Below, in pieces: positions 25,912-33,851 of a stretch of DNA of 64,000 nucleotides (within the stretch, counting starts at the first letter, position 1; each line of letters opens with the position of its first letter). The position numbers and the translations under genes are program-made. Location of the stretch: positions 698,343-762,342 of the forward strand of contig NZ_KI519420.1 of NCBI RefSeq assembly GCF_000482465.1. The letters are read 5' to 3'. The notes under the pieces are model-generated. The model was not told the origin of the DNA, ran no database searches, and saw nothing but the letters and a program-made list of their open reading frames with translations. This stretch comes from Runella limosa DSM 17973 (GTDB lineage Bacteria; Bacteroidota; Bacteroidia; Cytophagales; Spirosomataceae).

Positions 25912-26859
25912 CTACAGCGTTTCTAAAATCTGTTTCAACACTGCCTGCGCTGACCAGAGGCGATTGCCTGCTTGCTCCACTACAATAGACTGCGGGCCGT
26001 CGATTACTTCGTCGGTTACTTTGACGTTGCGACGAACGGGCAGGCAGTGCATAAACTTACCATTGTTGGTCAAGTCCATTTTCTGTTGGGTAATCATCCA
26101 TGACGGGTCTTTGGTAAGCACCTTGCCGTATTGTTCGTACGACGACCAGTTTTTGGCATAAATGAAATCGGCTCCCGCAAAAGCTTCATCTTGGTTGTAG
26201 ATGACCTTGGCTTTGTTTAAGTAGTCAGGATTTAGTTCGTAACCTTCGGGGTGGGTTACCACAAACTCCACGTCGCGGCGGGTCATCCATTCGCAAAACG
26301 AGTTGGCTACGGCTTGCGGAAGTGACTTAAAATGAGGTGCCCACGTAAGCACCACTTTGGGGCGTGCGGTGGTTTTGTATTCTTCTATGGTAATGCAATC
26401 GGCCAAAGATTGAAGCGGGTGGCGCGTCGCCGACTCAAGGTTGACGATAGGAACACCTGCGTATTTTTTGAACTGCGTCATTACCAACTCTGCATAATCT
26501 TTCTCGCGGTCTTGCAGCCCTGCAAACGCCCGAACGGCCAAAATATCGCAGTATTTACCCATGACGGCCGCAGCTTCTTTCACGTGTTCGGCATTTCCTC
26601 CGTCCATGATCACGCCCTCTTCCAATTCCAAGCCCCAGCTATCTTGGCCTACGGTCATCACCATGGTATTCATGCCAAGGTTTTGAGCGGCGCGTTGCGT
26701 ACTCAGGCGGGTGCGAAGACTTTGGTTAAAAAAAAGCAAACCAATGGTCTTGTTTTCGCCGAGGTGTTTGTGGGCAAAAGGTGATTTTTTAAGTTGAAGC
26801 CCTTCATTTACAAGGGTATCAATGTTGGTAGCGTCGTGTACAGAAAGAAAGTGTTGCAT
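25912..26859 (-). CDS. argF': N-succinyl/N-acetylornithine carbamoyltransferase
   Basis: 315 residues. Carbamoyl-phosphate-binding SLRTR at 47-51, RHPLQSLAD, and the C-terminal HCLPVRRN. The overall sequence aligns without gaps through the N-terminal half to what I recall of the Bacteroides fragilis N-succinylornithine transcarbamylase, not classical ArgF. In that enzyme Pro90 selects succinyl over acetyl substrates, while the Xanthomonas acetylornithine enzyme has Glu at the equivalent place; here the residue is Ala90 (in MDGGNAEH). Acyl preference is therefore unclear. Cytosolic, arginine synthesis, partner of argD in pathway terms. Confidence 0.93.
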   Translation of the reverse strand: MQHFLSVHDATNIDTLVNEGLQLKKSPFAHKHLGENKTIGLLFFNQSLRTRLSTQRAAQNLGMNTMVMTVGQDSWGLELEEGVIMDGGNAEHVKEAAAVMGKYCDILAVRAFAGLQDREKDYAELVMTQFKKYAGVPIVNLESATRHPLQSLADCITIEEYKTTARPKVVLTWAPHFKSLPQAVANSFCEWMTRRDVEFVVTHPEGYELNPDYLNKAKVIYNQDEAFAGADFIYAKNWSSYEQYGKVLTKDPSWMITQQKMDLTNNGKFMHCLPVRRNVKVTDEVIDGPQSIVVEQAGNRLWSAQAVLKQILETL

Positions 26860-27027
26860 TGTTAAAGAAATCGAATCGTCGATGCGGTGGAGTTATAAAG
26901 AAACAAAATTTGAAAAATTGTTTTAATACCGCCTCATTTTAAAATATAATTATAAAATAATGTCTTTTTAAAGTTAAATTGACTTTATTTTTGATATAAA
27001 AAGTATATTATAACATTTGTATCGGTG

Positions 27028-27114
27028 CATGGGCTATTCACATCGGTGACGTGGGTTATTCACATCAGTGACGTGGGTTACTCCTAACCCACGCCGAGGT
27101 TTCTCAAAACCTCG
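27028..27114. repeat. Short repeats and two hairpins in the argF'-gpx gap
   Basis: ATTCACATCGGTGACGTGGG and a one-base variant follow each other, then CGTGGGTTA-CTCC-TAACCCACG (27072-27093, 9-bp stem) and CGAGGTTT-CTCA-AAACCTCG (27095-27114, 8-bp stem). The latter belongs to the CTCA-tetraloop family. The rest of the 354-base gap 26860-27213 is AT-rich leader sequence of argF' and the gpx terminator. Confidence 0.8.
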
Positions 27115-27123
27115 TTAACAAAA

Positions 27124-27167
27124 AACGGTTGAGCGCAACCACCAAAAGTAAGTTGCACTCAACCGTT
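27124..27167 (-). terminator. Intrinsic terminator after glutathione peroxidase gene
   Basis: AACGGTTGAGCGCAAC (27124-27139) pairs with GTTGCACTCAACCGTT (27152-27167) with one mismatch; on the minus strand it is followed by a U run. It is distinct from the adjacent CTCA hairpins. Confidence 0.75.
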
Positions 27168-27213
27168 GTAAAAAAAAACGCGTAATTCGTTTATTCGTTC
27201 TTCGACATTCTTA

Positions 27214-27795
27214 TTAGATGCCTACTGCTTTTTTGAATTCTTCGTCAGTTGGTTTAATTTTTGAGGCAAAGAAATGCGTCAACTTTCCATTTTCATCGAC
27301 TACGTATTTGCAGAAATTCCACGTAGGAACTTTGTCGTTCCAGCCGTTGAGCGATTTATCCGAAAGCCACTTGTAGAGCGGATGTTGGTTTTCGCCCACC
27401 ACGTCGATTTTAGAGAACATTTGGAAAGTAACGCCGTAGTTTTTCTTACAAAAAGTAGCGATTTCGTCGTTACTGCCTGATTCTTGCGAACCAAAGTTGT
27501 TGGCAGGGAAGCCCAACACAACCACCTTGTCACCGTATTGCTCATGAAACTTTTGCCAGTCGGCATACTGCGGAGTATAACCACAGGCGGAAGCTACGTT
27601 AAGAAGGACAATTTTTTTGCCTTTGTACTTGCTCAACGAAATTTCGTCGTTGCCCATGAGGGCCTTCATTTTGTAATCGTACACAGAAGAAGTAGGTTTA
27701 ACGTTAGCAGTGTTGGTCTGGATTTCTTTTTTGTTGGCAAAAATGCCCGATAAAAGCGATAATAGCATGAGAAACAAAGATTTAATCGTGGCCAT
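27214..27795 (-). CDS. Glutathione peroxidase family protein
   Basis: 193 residues. A hydrophobic N-terminus (about 1-22) suggests export or anchoring. The active-site set is present: Cys71 in NVASACGY (Cys where animal enzymes have Sec), Gln104 in FPANNFGSQE, and Trp159-Asn160 in PTWNF. Further cysteines exist (FCKKNYG, NFCKYV), so thioredoxin-dependent recycling is likely, as in most bacterial homologues. Single-gene unit with its own promoter and terminator. Confidence 0.93.
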   Translation of the reverse strand: MATIKSLFLMLLSLLSGIFANKKEIQTNTANVKPTSSVYDYKMKALMGNDEISLSKYKGKKIVLLNVASACGYTPQYADWQKFHEQYGDKVVVLGFPANNFGSQESGSNDEIATFCKKNYGVTFQMFSKIDVVGENQHPLYKWLSDKSLNGWNDKVPTWNFCKYVVDENGKLTHFFASKIKPTDEEFKKAVGI

Positions 27796-27836
27796 TTGTG
27801 AGTTTATGTTAATGGTTGCGCTTTAAAAACGAACTT

Positions 27837-27844
27837 CAAAGCTA
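27837..27844 (-). promoter_or_regulatory. Promoter -7 element of the glutathione peroxidase gene
   Basis: Minus-strand TAGCTTTG fits TAnnTTTG, with a near-consensus TTTC 16 bases upstream. It gives a ~36-base leader. Confidence 0.5.
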
Positions 27845-27893
27845 GATTGTTCGTGGAACGAAATTAAAATGGATATTTTTTAAAAATTGCGTG

Positions 27894-28796
27894 TTAGAAA
27901 ACACTCATAATCTCTTGGTACGAAATCAAAAATATAGCGGCCACGGCAAGAGCAAGTCCCACTTTGTTGAGTGGTTCGAGGGTTTCTTTGAAGAGAATCC
28001 ACGCCATAAAAGCTGACGTTAGCATACTTAAAACGTTGTAAATCGGAAAAACAAAGGCCGCACTGTTGCCAAAGTCGCTCAACGCACCGAGTAAAAAATA
28101 AAAAGACAGGAAGTTGGGGAAGCCCAAAATCAACCCTCCGACAACGCTTTGCCACTGCACCTTTTCCCCAAAAAACAACACCCGAACGAGCAAATAACTA
28201 TTCCCAATCAGAATAGCGCCTGTGCAGGCAATGGCCGTAAAAAGCGACGATTCGCTAGGCTGGTAAAAAGTAGAGCTGGTGTAGTTGATAAGGGTATTGT
28301 TAGTCCCACTCGCAAAAAAAAGTATTACGGGTAAAAACAGCACGGCTCCTGTTTTGACAGATTCGGCGTTGCCATTTTTTTTCAACGTACTCAAGGCCAA
28401 CGCCACAAGCGCGAGCAGCAAACCAAGGTAGTTTAAAAAGGTAAAATCTTTGTTGTTGTTTTTAAATACAAATAGCCCGAATAGTACAGGAATCACCAAC
28501 GACATGTTTCCTGCCAATGAAGCCGCCGTGACGCCCACTTTGGTGGTGGTGATGCCAATAAGGGCAAAAACTACTACAAACATCGCCCCCAGTGCCAGCG
28601 TAAGTAGGGTTGGCGTAGCGCCCCAGTCGGTAGAAAAGTACTGCTGACGGTTAGGCATAAGCATCAGCCCCATCAATACGCACGAATAATAATTGAAAAA
28701 TACCGCGTGAAAAGGTTGAACTTTGTACTTGGGAAACGCTCGCATGATGAGATACAAAGACACCGTAAAGACAACAGCCAGTAGAAAGTTTAACAT
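27894..28796 (-). CDS. EamA/DMT-family transporter
   Basis: 300 residues from the ATG at 28796 (MLNFLLAVVF). About ten hydrophobic helices in two related halves, as in drug/metabolite exporters; no charged substrate motif stands out. Start chosen nine codons into the longest frame so that the first helix is at the N-terminus. Substrate unknown. Confidence 0.85.
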   Translation of the reverse strand: MLNFLLAVVFTVSLYLIMRAFPKYKVQPFHAVFFNYYSCVLMGLMLMPNRQQYFSTDWGATPTLLTLALGAMFVVVFALIGITTTKVGVTAASLAGNMSLVIPVLFGLFVFKNNNKDFTFLNYLGLLLALVALALSTLKKNGNAESVKTGAVLFLPVILFFASGTNNTLINYTSSTFYQPSESSLFTAIACTGAILIGNSYLLVRVLFFGEKVQWQSVVGGLILGFPNFLSFYFLLGALSDFGNSAAFVFPIYNVLSMLTSAFMAWILFKETLEPLNKVGLALAVAAIFLISYQEIMSVF

Positions 28797-28910
28797 AATC
28801 GAATGGGGTTGAACAGGGAACAAATTGTGGCGCGCTGCGATTTACTTAAAAATACCTATCAAACCAAAACAGTCCGTAATTTTACAATCCTCATTTGAAC
28901 TCCAACCAAT

Positions 28911-30182
28911 ATGCAATTAGATAGAACGATACCGCCCGCTTTCCGCACCATTCAAACCGTACAGTTTCCATCTCATCAGAGCGTTATGCTCGACAACGGT
29001 CAGCCGCTATTTGTGGCCAACGTGGGCGAGCAACCCGTCGTGAGAGTAGAAGTGCTGTTTGAGGCAGGAACGTGGCACGAAGACGTCGATGGGGCGTCGT
29101 TTTTTGGAGTAAAAATGTTAACAGAAGGTACCCAAAAACGGACTTCGGCGCAGATTAGCGGGCATTTTGACCAAATCGGGGCGTTTGTAGATTTGAGCCA
29201 CACGCCCGACCGTGCCAATATCATGGTGTATGGCCTCACCAAACACCTCGGGGCGATTCTCGAAATGGTGTCGGAACTTATCCACGAGGCCACGTATCCC
29301 GAAAAGGAGTTCAATGATTTGCGCAATATCAGCCTTCAAAACCTGCGTATCAATCTCGAAAAAAATGCCTACGTAGCCACAACTACCTTCAAAGAACGCT
29401 TGTTTGGCGCGACGCACCCGTACGGAAAAAGCCAAAACGAAAAATCAATAACAGCCCTTTCGGTAGCTGATTTACAAAATTTTTATACGAATCGCATCAA
29501 AGCGCGCCCTTTTCGCGTATTCCTTTCTGGACAGGTGGGCGACGCTGAGGTGGCTTTGGTTAACCAGTATTTGGGACAGCACTTGGTGGTGCCTTCGCCC
29601 GAAGTGAATAAGTCGCTAGAAATCGTTTCGCAAACCGAACCTTTGTGGGTCGAGAAAGCAGATGCCGTGCAGTCGTCGGTAAGGGTAGGGCGGATGTTGT
29701 TCAAACGTCAACACCCTGATTTTTACCGAATGATTGTCGCCAACGAAATTTTGGGCGGTTATTTTGGTTCGCGATTGATGCGTAACATTCGCGAGGAAAA
29801 AGGCTTTACCTATGGCATTTCGTCGAGTATTGTCCCGATGCGCCAAGCGGGTTATTGGGCGATTGGGACGGATGTCAAAAAAGAATTTGCCCAAGCGACT
29901 TTGGACGAAATCCAAAAAGAAATTCACCGATTGCAGACCGAACTTGTCCCAGAAAATGAGCTTGAAACCGTCAAAAACTACCTAGCAGGAGAATTTGCGG
30001 GGTCGCTCAATACCCCTTTTGAAATAGCTGATCGCGTTCGATTGATGGTACTGGAAGGACTAGATGTTGAATTTTATTCCAACTATATCCAGCGATTGCG
30101 CGTCGTTACGGCAGAGGATATTCAAAAAATGGCAAATCAGTACTGGCAATGGGAAGATTTGCAACAAGTAATTGTAGGATAA
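28911..30182 (+). CDS. M16 peptidase-like protein lacking the zinc-binding motif
   Basis: 423 residues with the two-lobed M16 fold and conserved late element SRLMRNIREEKGFTYGI, including the Arg and Tyr that bind substrate backbone in active partners. At the place of the HxxEH zinc motif the sequence reads DGASFFGVKMLTEGT (about 60-74), with no His pair or Glu. This makes it a catalytically dead subunit type. Dead M16 proteins usually pair with an active one, often adjacent; none is nearby. The next gene is a double-FKBP lipoprotein 36 bases downstream. Confidence 0.88.
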   Translation: MQLDRTIPPAFRTIQTVQFPSHQSVMLDNGQPLFVANVGEQPVVRVEVLFEAGTWHEDVDGASFFGVKMLTEGTQKRTSAQISGHFDQIGAFVDLSHTPDRANIMVYGLTKHLGAILEMVSELIHEATYPEKEFNDLRNISLQNLRINLEKNAYVATTTFKERLFGATHPYGKSQNEKSITALSVADLQNFYTNRIKARPFRVFLSGQVGDAEVALVNQYLGQHLVVPSPEVNKSLEIVSQTEPLWVEKADAVQSSVRVGRMLFKRQHPDFYRMIVANEILGGYFGSRLMRNIREEKGFTYGISSSIVPMRQAGYWAIGTDVKKEFAQATLDEIQKEIHRLQTELVPENELETVKNYLAGEFAGSLNTPFEIADRVRLMVLEGLDVEFYSNYIQRLRVVTAEDIQKMANQYWQWEDLQQVIVG

Positions 30183-30218
30183 AAAATAGAGTTGATACCA
30201 ATCACTCTCAACAAACAA

Positions 30219-31073
30219 ATGAAGAAGATTCACTTAGTAATCGCGGTAGTAGCCGCTCTGAGCATCGTTTCTTGTCAAACCATGCTCGAAAATGACGCAC
30301 AAAAACAGTACGAACAGAACGAGCTAGACATTCAAAACTACATCTCGTCGAAGCAACTTACGATGCAAAAAAGTACATCTGGGTTGTACTATAACATTCT
30401 AAAAACCAATCCTACGGGCCAGAAGCCAAACGTAGGGGATGAGGTGTCGATTCACTATACATTGTTCAAAATGTCGGGGGTGAAATTTGACAGTACCGAG
30501 CGTGTTAAAAACGTTCCTTTTTCGTACATCTACGGCATCAATCGCCTCATTCTTGGTATGGATGAAGGCATTGCGATGATGCGCCAAGGCGAGCAAGGAC
30601 TGTTTTTGATGAACCATACGCTTGCTTTTGGGAGCCAATCGGATGCACAGTTGCCTGCTTATTCGGCAGTGGGGGCAGACGTAGAATTGGTAAAAGTGCG
30701 CAATGAAGAGCAACAAATGGAGGATTATATCTCATCTAAAAACCTGACGATTACTGAAAAAACATCTTCTGGTTTACGGTTTTTCTTAACTACCACTACC
30801 ACCAATGCCCAAGTAAAAGCAGGAGATGTGGTTTCGGTAAAATACACGGGAAAACTATTGACTGACAAACAGTTTGATACGGGAGAAATATCGGTAAAAA
30901 TAGGGGCAGGCGGTGTAATCAAAGGTTTTGAGGAAGGAATTAGCAAGATGCGTCTCGGCGAAAAAGCCACGCTTATCTTTCCGTCATCATTAGGGTATGG
31001 CACTTCGGGCTCGGGTAACGTAATTCGTCCTTATGCTCCACTTTTATTTGAAGTAGAGATTGTGAATAAATAA
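30219..31073 (+). CDS. Lipoprotein with two FKBP-type prolyl isomerase domains
   Basis: 284 residues from the ATG at 30219 (MKKIHLVIAVV). Lipobox SIVSC with Cys19. Two FKBP domains at about 45-155 and 165-284, each with GDEVSIHYTLF/GDVVSVKYTGK, a mid LGMDEGIAMMRQGEQ or FEEGISKMRLGEKA segment and a final beta strand. The second retains the better FKBP pocket (IFPSSLGYGTSG). Probably an envelope folding catalyst or chaperone. Its last 22 bases recur after the next gene. Confidence 0.9.
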   Translation: MKKIHLVIAVVAALSIVSCQTMLENDAQKQYEQNELDIQNYISSKQLTMQKSTSGLYYNILKTNPTGQKPNVGDEVSIHYTLFKMSGVKFDSTERVKNVPFSYIYGINRLILGMDEGIAMMRQGEQGLFLMNHTLAFGSQSDAQLPAYSAVGADVELVKVRNEEQQMEDYISSKNLTITEKTSSGLRFFLTTTTTNAQVKAGDVVSVKYTGKLLTDKQFDTGEISVKIGAGGVIKGFEEGISKMRLGEKATLIFPSSLGYGTSGSGNVIRPYAPLLFEVEIVNK

Positions 31074-31074
31074 G
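31053..31074 (+). repeat. 22-bp direct repeat, left copy
   Basis: Exact match to 31847-31868, beginning GTAGAGATTGTG. It includes the last codons and stop of the FKBP gene. Confidence 0.9.
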
Positions 31075-31095
31075 TTAGCAGCAGCAGCTGAGTCG

Positions 31096-31140
31096 AAAAA
31101 AGGGATTGGAAGTGATGTTAGTCACGCCAATCCCTTTTTT
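31096..31140 (+). terminator. Intrinsic terminator after the FKBP gene
   Basis: AAAAAAGGGATTGG (31096-31109) pairs perfectly with CCAATCCCTTTTTT (31127-31140) and ends in a T run. Confidence 0.85.
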
Positions 31141-31232
31141 TATACTAAATAACCACAATATTCGTTGAATTAATTGAATAGTTTTTTTGCGGTTAGGTAA
31201 CAGTAATTAGGCTTAAAAAACGCAGTAGTGTT

Positions 31233-31850
31233 ATGAAAAATAGGATGATCAGTACGTTTGCTAAGTTAATTGTGATATTAACAACGACAGCTTGCCAAAA
31301 AGACGAAGAAGAAGCTGTCCCCGAGCCAGTTATACCTCGCAACAGTGCTGCTGTAACGATGAATGGAAAACCTTGGAACGCTACCTTGGCCAACGGGACT
31401 ACTACGTACACGATGACGTCTTGCTTTTCATGCTGGGCAGAGCGCTTAGACGAATCATACAAGAATTATCTTGAGATAAGTTTCAATAGGTACTTTAATT
31501 TTGACAAAACCAATAGGTACTATTTTGAGGGTCTATCTTTTAATGCCATTCCGCTAAAAGTAGGTACGTATGAATTGAAAGGAAGCCCGATTAATTCTTG
31601 TCGCCCTGATACTATTCCTTCAAGTGCATTTTATACAAGTGAACATGATGTTGGAAAAGATAGGTATTATGTGTTACAAACAGAAAAAAACTACCTCAAA
31701 GTAGCCAATATTAACAAAGAGACAGGTTTGGTCGAAGGTGAATTTATGGCTACGTACATCCGAGTAAGTAAAGCATACGATTCTACTTATCCAGATACGG
31801 TGCGGTTTCAGTCCTCCAAATTCTCTGCGTTTATTGGAGTAAGAGAGTAG
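31233..31850 (+). CDS. Small lipoprotein, DUF6252-like, between direct repeats
   Basis: 205 residues. N-terminal hydrophobic stretch with lipobox TTTAC (Cys21), an acidic spacer, then MNGKPWNATL, the same opening as the lipoprotein at 12713-13231, and beta-rich remainder. A CFSC pair occurs near residue 65. The stop codon lies within the right copy of a 22-bp repeat whose left copy is the FKBP gene end, which suggests the gene was inserted there. Function unknown. Confidence 0.7.
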   Translation: MKNRMISTFAKLIVILTTTACQKDEEEAVPEPVIPRNSAAVTMNGKPWNATLANGTTTYTMTSCFSCWAERLDESYKNYLEISFNRYFNFDKTNRYYFEGLSFNAIPLKVGTYELKGSPINSCRPDTIPSSAFYTSEHDVGKDRYYVLQTEKNYLKVANINKETGLVEGEFMATYIRVSKAYDSTYPDTVRFQSSKFSAFIGVRE

Positions 31851-31868
31851 AGATTGTGAATAAATAAG
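31847..31868 (+). repeat. 22-bp direct repeat, right copy
   Basis: Exact copy of 31053-31074; supplies the stop codon (TAG at 31848-31850) of the small lipoprotein gene. The distance between copies is 794 bases. Confidence 0.9.
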
Positions 31869-31874
31869 AAAACC

Positions 31875-31904
31875 GTGAGTGCGGTTGCTCACAACCGCAC
31901 TCAC
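31875..31904. terminator. CTCA-tetraloop hairpin, likely bidirectional terminator
   Basis: A 13-bp perfect stem GTGAGTGCGGTTG with loop CTCA, between the lipoprotein and the convergent lhgO. The inner stem GCGGTTG is shared with the hairpin at 44031. Confidence 0.75.
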
Positions 31905-31912
31905 TTACAAAA

Positions 31913-33118
31913 CTAAAACCGCTTCAAGGCTAGTTCTGCCACGGTTTGACCAATCGAAAGCGACGAAGTCGCAGCGGGAGAAGGGGCATTGCAGACGTTG
32001 ATGGCATTGGGGCGTTCGATGATGCTGAAGTCGTCGAGTAAGCCACCTTCGCGGTCGCAGGCTTGGGCACGTACTCCCGCTTCGCCAGCTATCAAATCAC
32101 TCTCCTTAATTTCGGGAATCAGTTCTTGCAAGGCTTTGGTAAAGGCCGCTTTAGAAAACGAGCGGTACATTTCTCCTAGGCCCGTCTGCCAATATTTAGC
32201 AGCCACTTTTTGGAAACCTGGCCACGTAAGCGTTTGCCAAAGTTCTTTGGCGTGAATGTCTAGTTTTTTATACCCTTCGCGGCGGAAAGCCAACACCGCA
32301 TTCGGTCCAGCTTCGACGCCACCGCCAATCATCCGCGTAAAGTGAACGCCCAAAAACGGAAAATTCGGGTCAGGTACAGGGTAAATGAGGTTTTTAACCA
32401 AATACTGTTTTTCGGGTTTGATTTCGTAGTACTCTCCCCTAAACGGAATAATGCGCAAATGAATTGGGTCTTGCTGGGTAAACTGCGCTACTTTATCGGA
32501 ATACAATCCCGCGCAGTTGATCACGAGTTTAGTTTGGTGATAACTTTGTTCCGTAATCACATTAGAGAATTTTTCCCCTTGCTGAATCCCCGTAACGCGT
32601 TGGCCAAAAATAATTTCTCCGCCTAATTCGAGTACCTTTTCGGCATACTTTTCACAAACGGCTTTATAATTGATAATTCCCGTTTGAGGAACAAAAAAAC
32701 CTTTAATGCCTTGTACGTGAGGTTCATACTCGCGCATTCCTGCGAGGTCAAGCATTTTGAAGTCTGTCAAACCATTTTGTTGACCACGTTCGTAAAGCCC
32801 GTCCAGAATCGGTACTTGCTCGGGGCGGGTAGCGACCACAATTTTCCCACAAAGGTCGTACGGAATGCCCTCTTGCTCGGCGAAATCAATAAGCATCTGA
32901 TACCCCCGAATACAGTTGGTGGCTTTGAGGCTCCCAGGTTTATAGTACAAGCCTGAGTGAATCACCCCGCTGTTGTGACCCGTTTGGTGTACGGCCACTT
33001 CGTCTTCCTTTTCAATCACCAACAACCGAGTTTTGGGACGCTGTTGCTTGAGTTTAAGCGCCGTTGCCAATCCAACGATACCGCTTCCTACTACAATGAT
33101 GTCGTATATTTTTTCCAA
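31913..33118 (-). CDS. lhgO: L-2-hydroxyglutarate oxidase
   Basis: 401 residues. FAD-dependent DAO-type oxidoreductase: GSGIVGLATALKL dinucleotide fold at the N-terminus, HQTGHNSGVIHSG (the LhgO/L2HGDH signature), and ending motif with NVCNAPSPAATSSLSIG. Length and motifs match E. coli LhgO, which oxidises L-2-hydroxyglutarate to 2-oxoglutarate with electrons to the membrane quinone pool. Single gene with its own promoter. Confidence 0.92.
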   Translation of the reverse strand: MEKIYDIIVVGSGIVGLATALKLKQQRPKTRLLVIEKEDEVAVHQTGHNSGVIHSGLYYKPGSLKATNCIRGYQMLIDFAEQEGIPYDLCGKIVVATRPEQVPILDGLYERGQQNGLTDFKMLDLAGMREYEPHVQGIKGFFVPQTGIINYKAVCEKYAEKVLELGGEIIFGQRVTGIQQGEKFSNVITEQSYHQTKLVINCAGLYSDKVAQFTQQDPIHLRIIPFRGEYYEIKPEKQYLVKNLIYPVPDPNFPFLGVHFTRMIGGGVEAGPNAVLAFRREGYKKLDIHAKELWQTLTWPGFQKVAAKYWQTGLGEMYRSFSKAAFTKALQELIPEIKESDLIAGEAGVRAQACDREGGLLDDFSIIERPNAINVCNAPSPAATSSLSIGQTVAELALKRF

Positions 33119-33141
33119 GTGAGTATGCGTTTTGTGTGCTA

Positions 33142-33149
33142 CAAAGTTA
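33142..33149 (-). promoter_or_regulatory. Promoter -7 element of lhgO
   Basis: Minus-strand TAACTTTG fits TAnnTTTG, 23 bases from the lhgO ATG. No clear -33 TTTG. Confidence 0.45.
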
Positions 33150-33161
33150 GGCTAAACTCCT

Positions 33162-33169
33162 TACATTTG
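33162..33169 (+). promoter_or_regulatory. Promoter -7 element close to the acetyltransferase ATG
   Basis: TACATTTG fits TAnnTTTG and ends only 4 bases before the ATG at 33174, so the transcript would be leaderless or the true start lies further down (Met25). Confidence 0.4.
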
Positions 33170-33173
33170 ACAC

Positions 33174-33728
33174 ATGAAGAAAACCATCATTACTCTTTAT
33201 TCGGCTTTGTTGGCCTTCAAAGATTATCTTTTCAGAGAGTGGGTCATGTCGATTCCCTTTCATGCCGTTCGGCGCTTTTTCATTCACCAAACCGTACGTA
33301 AATTAGGGAAAAAAGGCTTTGTGATGATGAAAGTGGAGTTTAGAAACGGCAAAAATATCGAAATCGGCGACGGCTGCTTTATCAATAAACATACGTTGTT
33401 GGATGGTCGAGGCGGACGATTGGTGATTGGAAACAACGTGGACATTGCCCAAGAAGTCAATATTTGGACGCTCTCGCACGACCCGCACGACGATTTTCAT
33501 CGGGTGTGGGGCAAAGATGTAGTCATTGAGGACTACGTCTGGATTGCCTCGCGTGCCACCATTATGCCAGGCGTGCGGATTGGGCGCGGCGCGGTAGTGG
33601 CTGCGGGGAGTATTGTGACCAAAGATGTGCCACCGATGGCGATGGTGGCGGGTGTACCTGCTAAAGTAGTGGGTGAACGAAAAAGCGGTTTGAAATACAG
33701 ATTAGATTGGGAACCGTGGTTTAAGTAA
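33174..33728 (+). CDS. Hexapeptide-repeat acyltransferase
   Basis: 184 residues. Left-handed beta-helix signatures from about residue 60 onward: [30 protein letters not shown], catalytic-type His in [10 protein letters not shown], then [20 protein letters not shown] and [13 protein letters not shown]. Typical of maltose/galactoside O-acetyltransferase-like enzymes using acetyl-CoA, often in surface sugar modification. The start could also be Met25 ([10 protein letters not shown]). No sugar gene cluster is adjacent. Confidence 0.88.
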   Translation: MKKTIITLYSALLAFKDYLFREWVMSIPFHAVRRFFIHQTVRKLGKKGFVMMKVEFRNGKNIEIGDGCFINKHTLLDGRGGRLVIGNNVDIAQEVNIWTLSHDPHDDFHRVWGKDVVIEDYVWIASRATIMPGVRIGRGAVVAAGSIVTKDVPPMAMVAGVPAKVVGERKSGLKYRLDWEPWFK

Positions 33729-33851
33729 AGAAATCAGGGCTTTTGGCAACGTTACCGATAACGATTGCATAAAAAAATCCAATAAATAGGTTGTTTTGTA
33801 CTACTCTATGGGCTAATCTCGTAGATAATTATTGCTATTCAAACCAACCCA

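Noticed and set aside
26860-27213. tRNA or small RNA gene in the argF'-gpx gap
   Set aside because: No cloverleaf or T-loop GTTCGA motif; the contents are hairpin repeats and a terminator.
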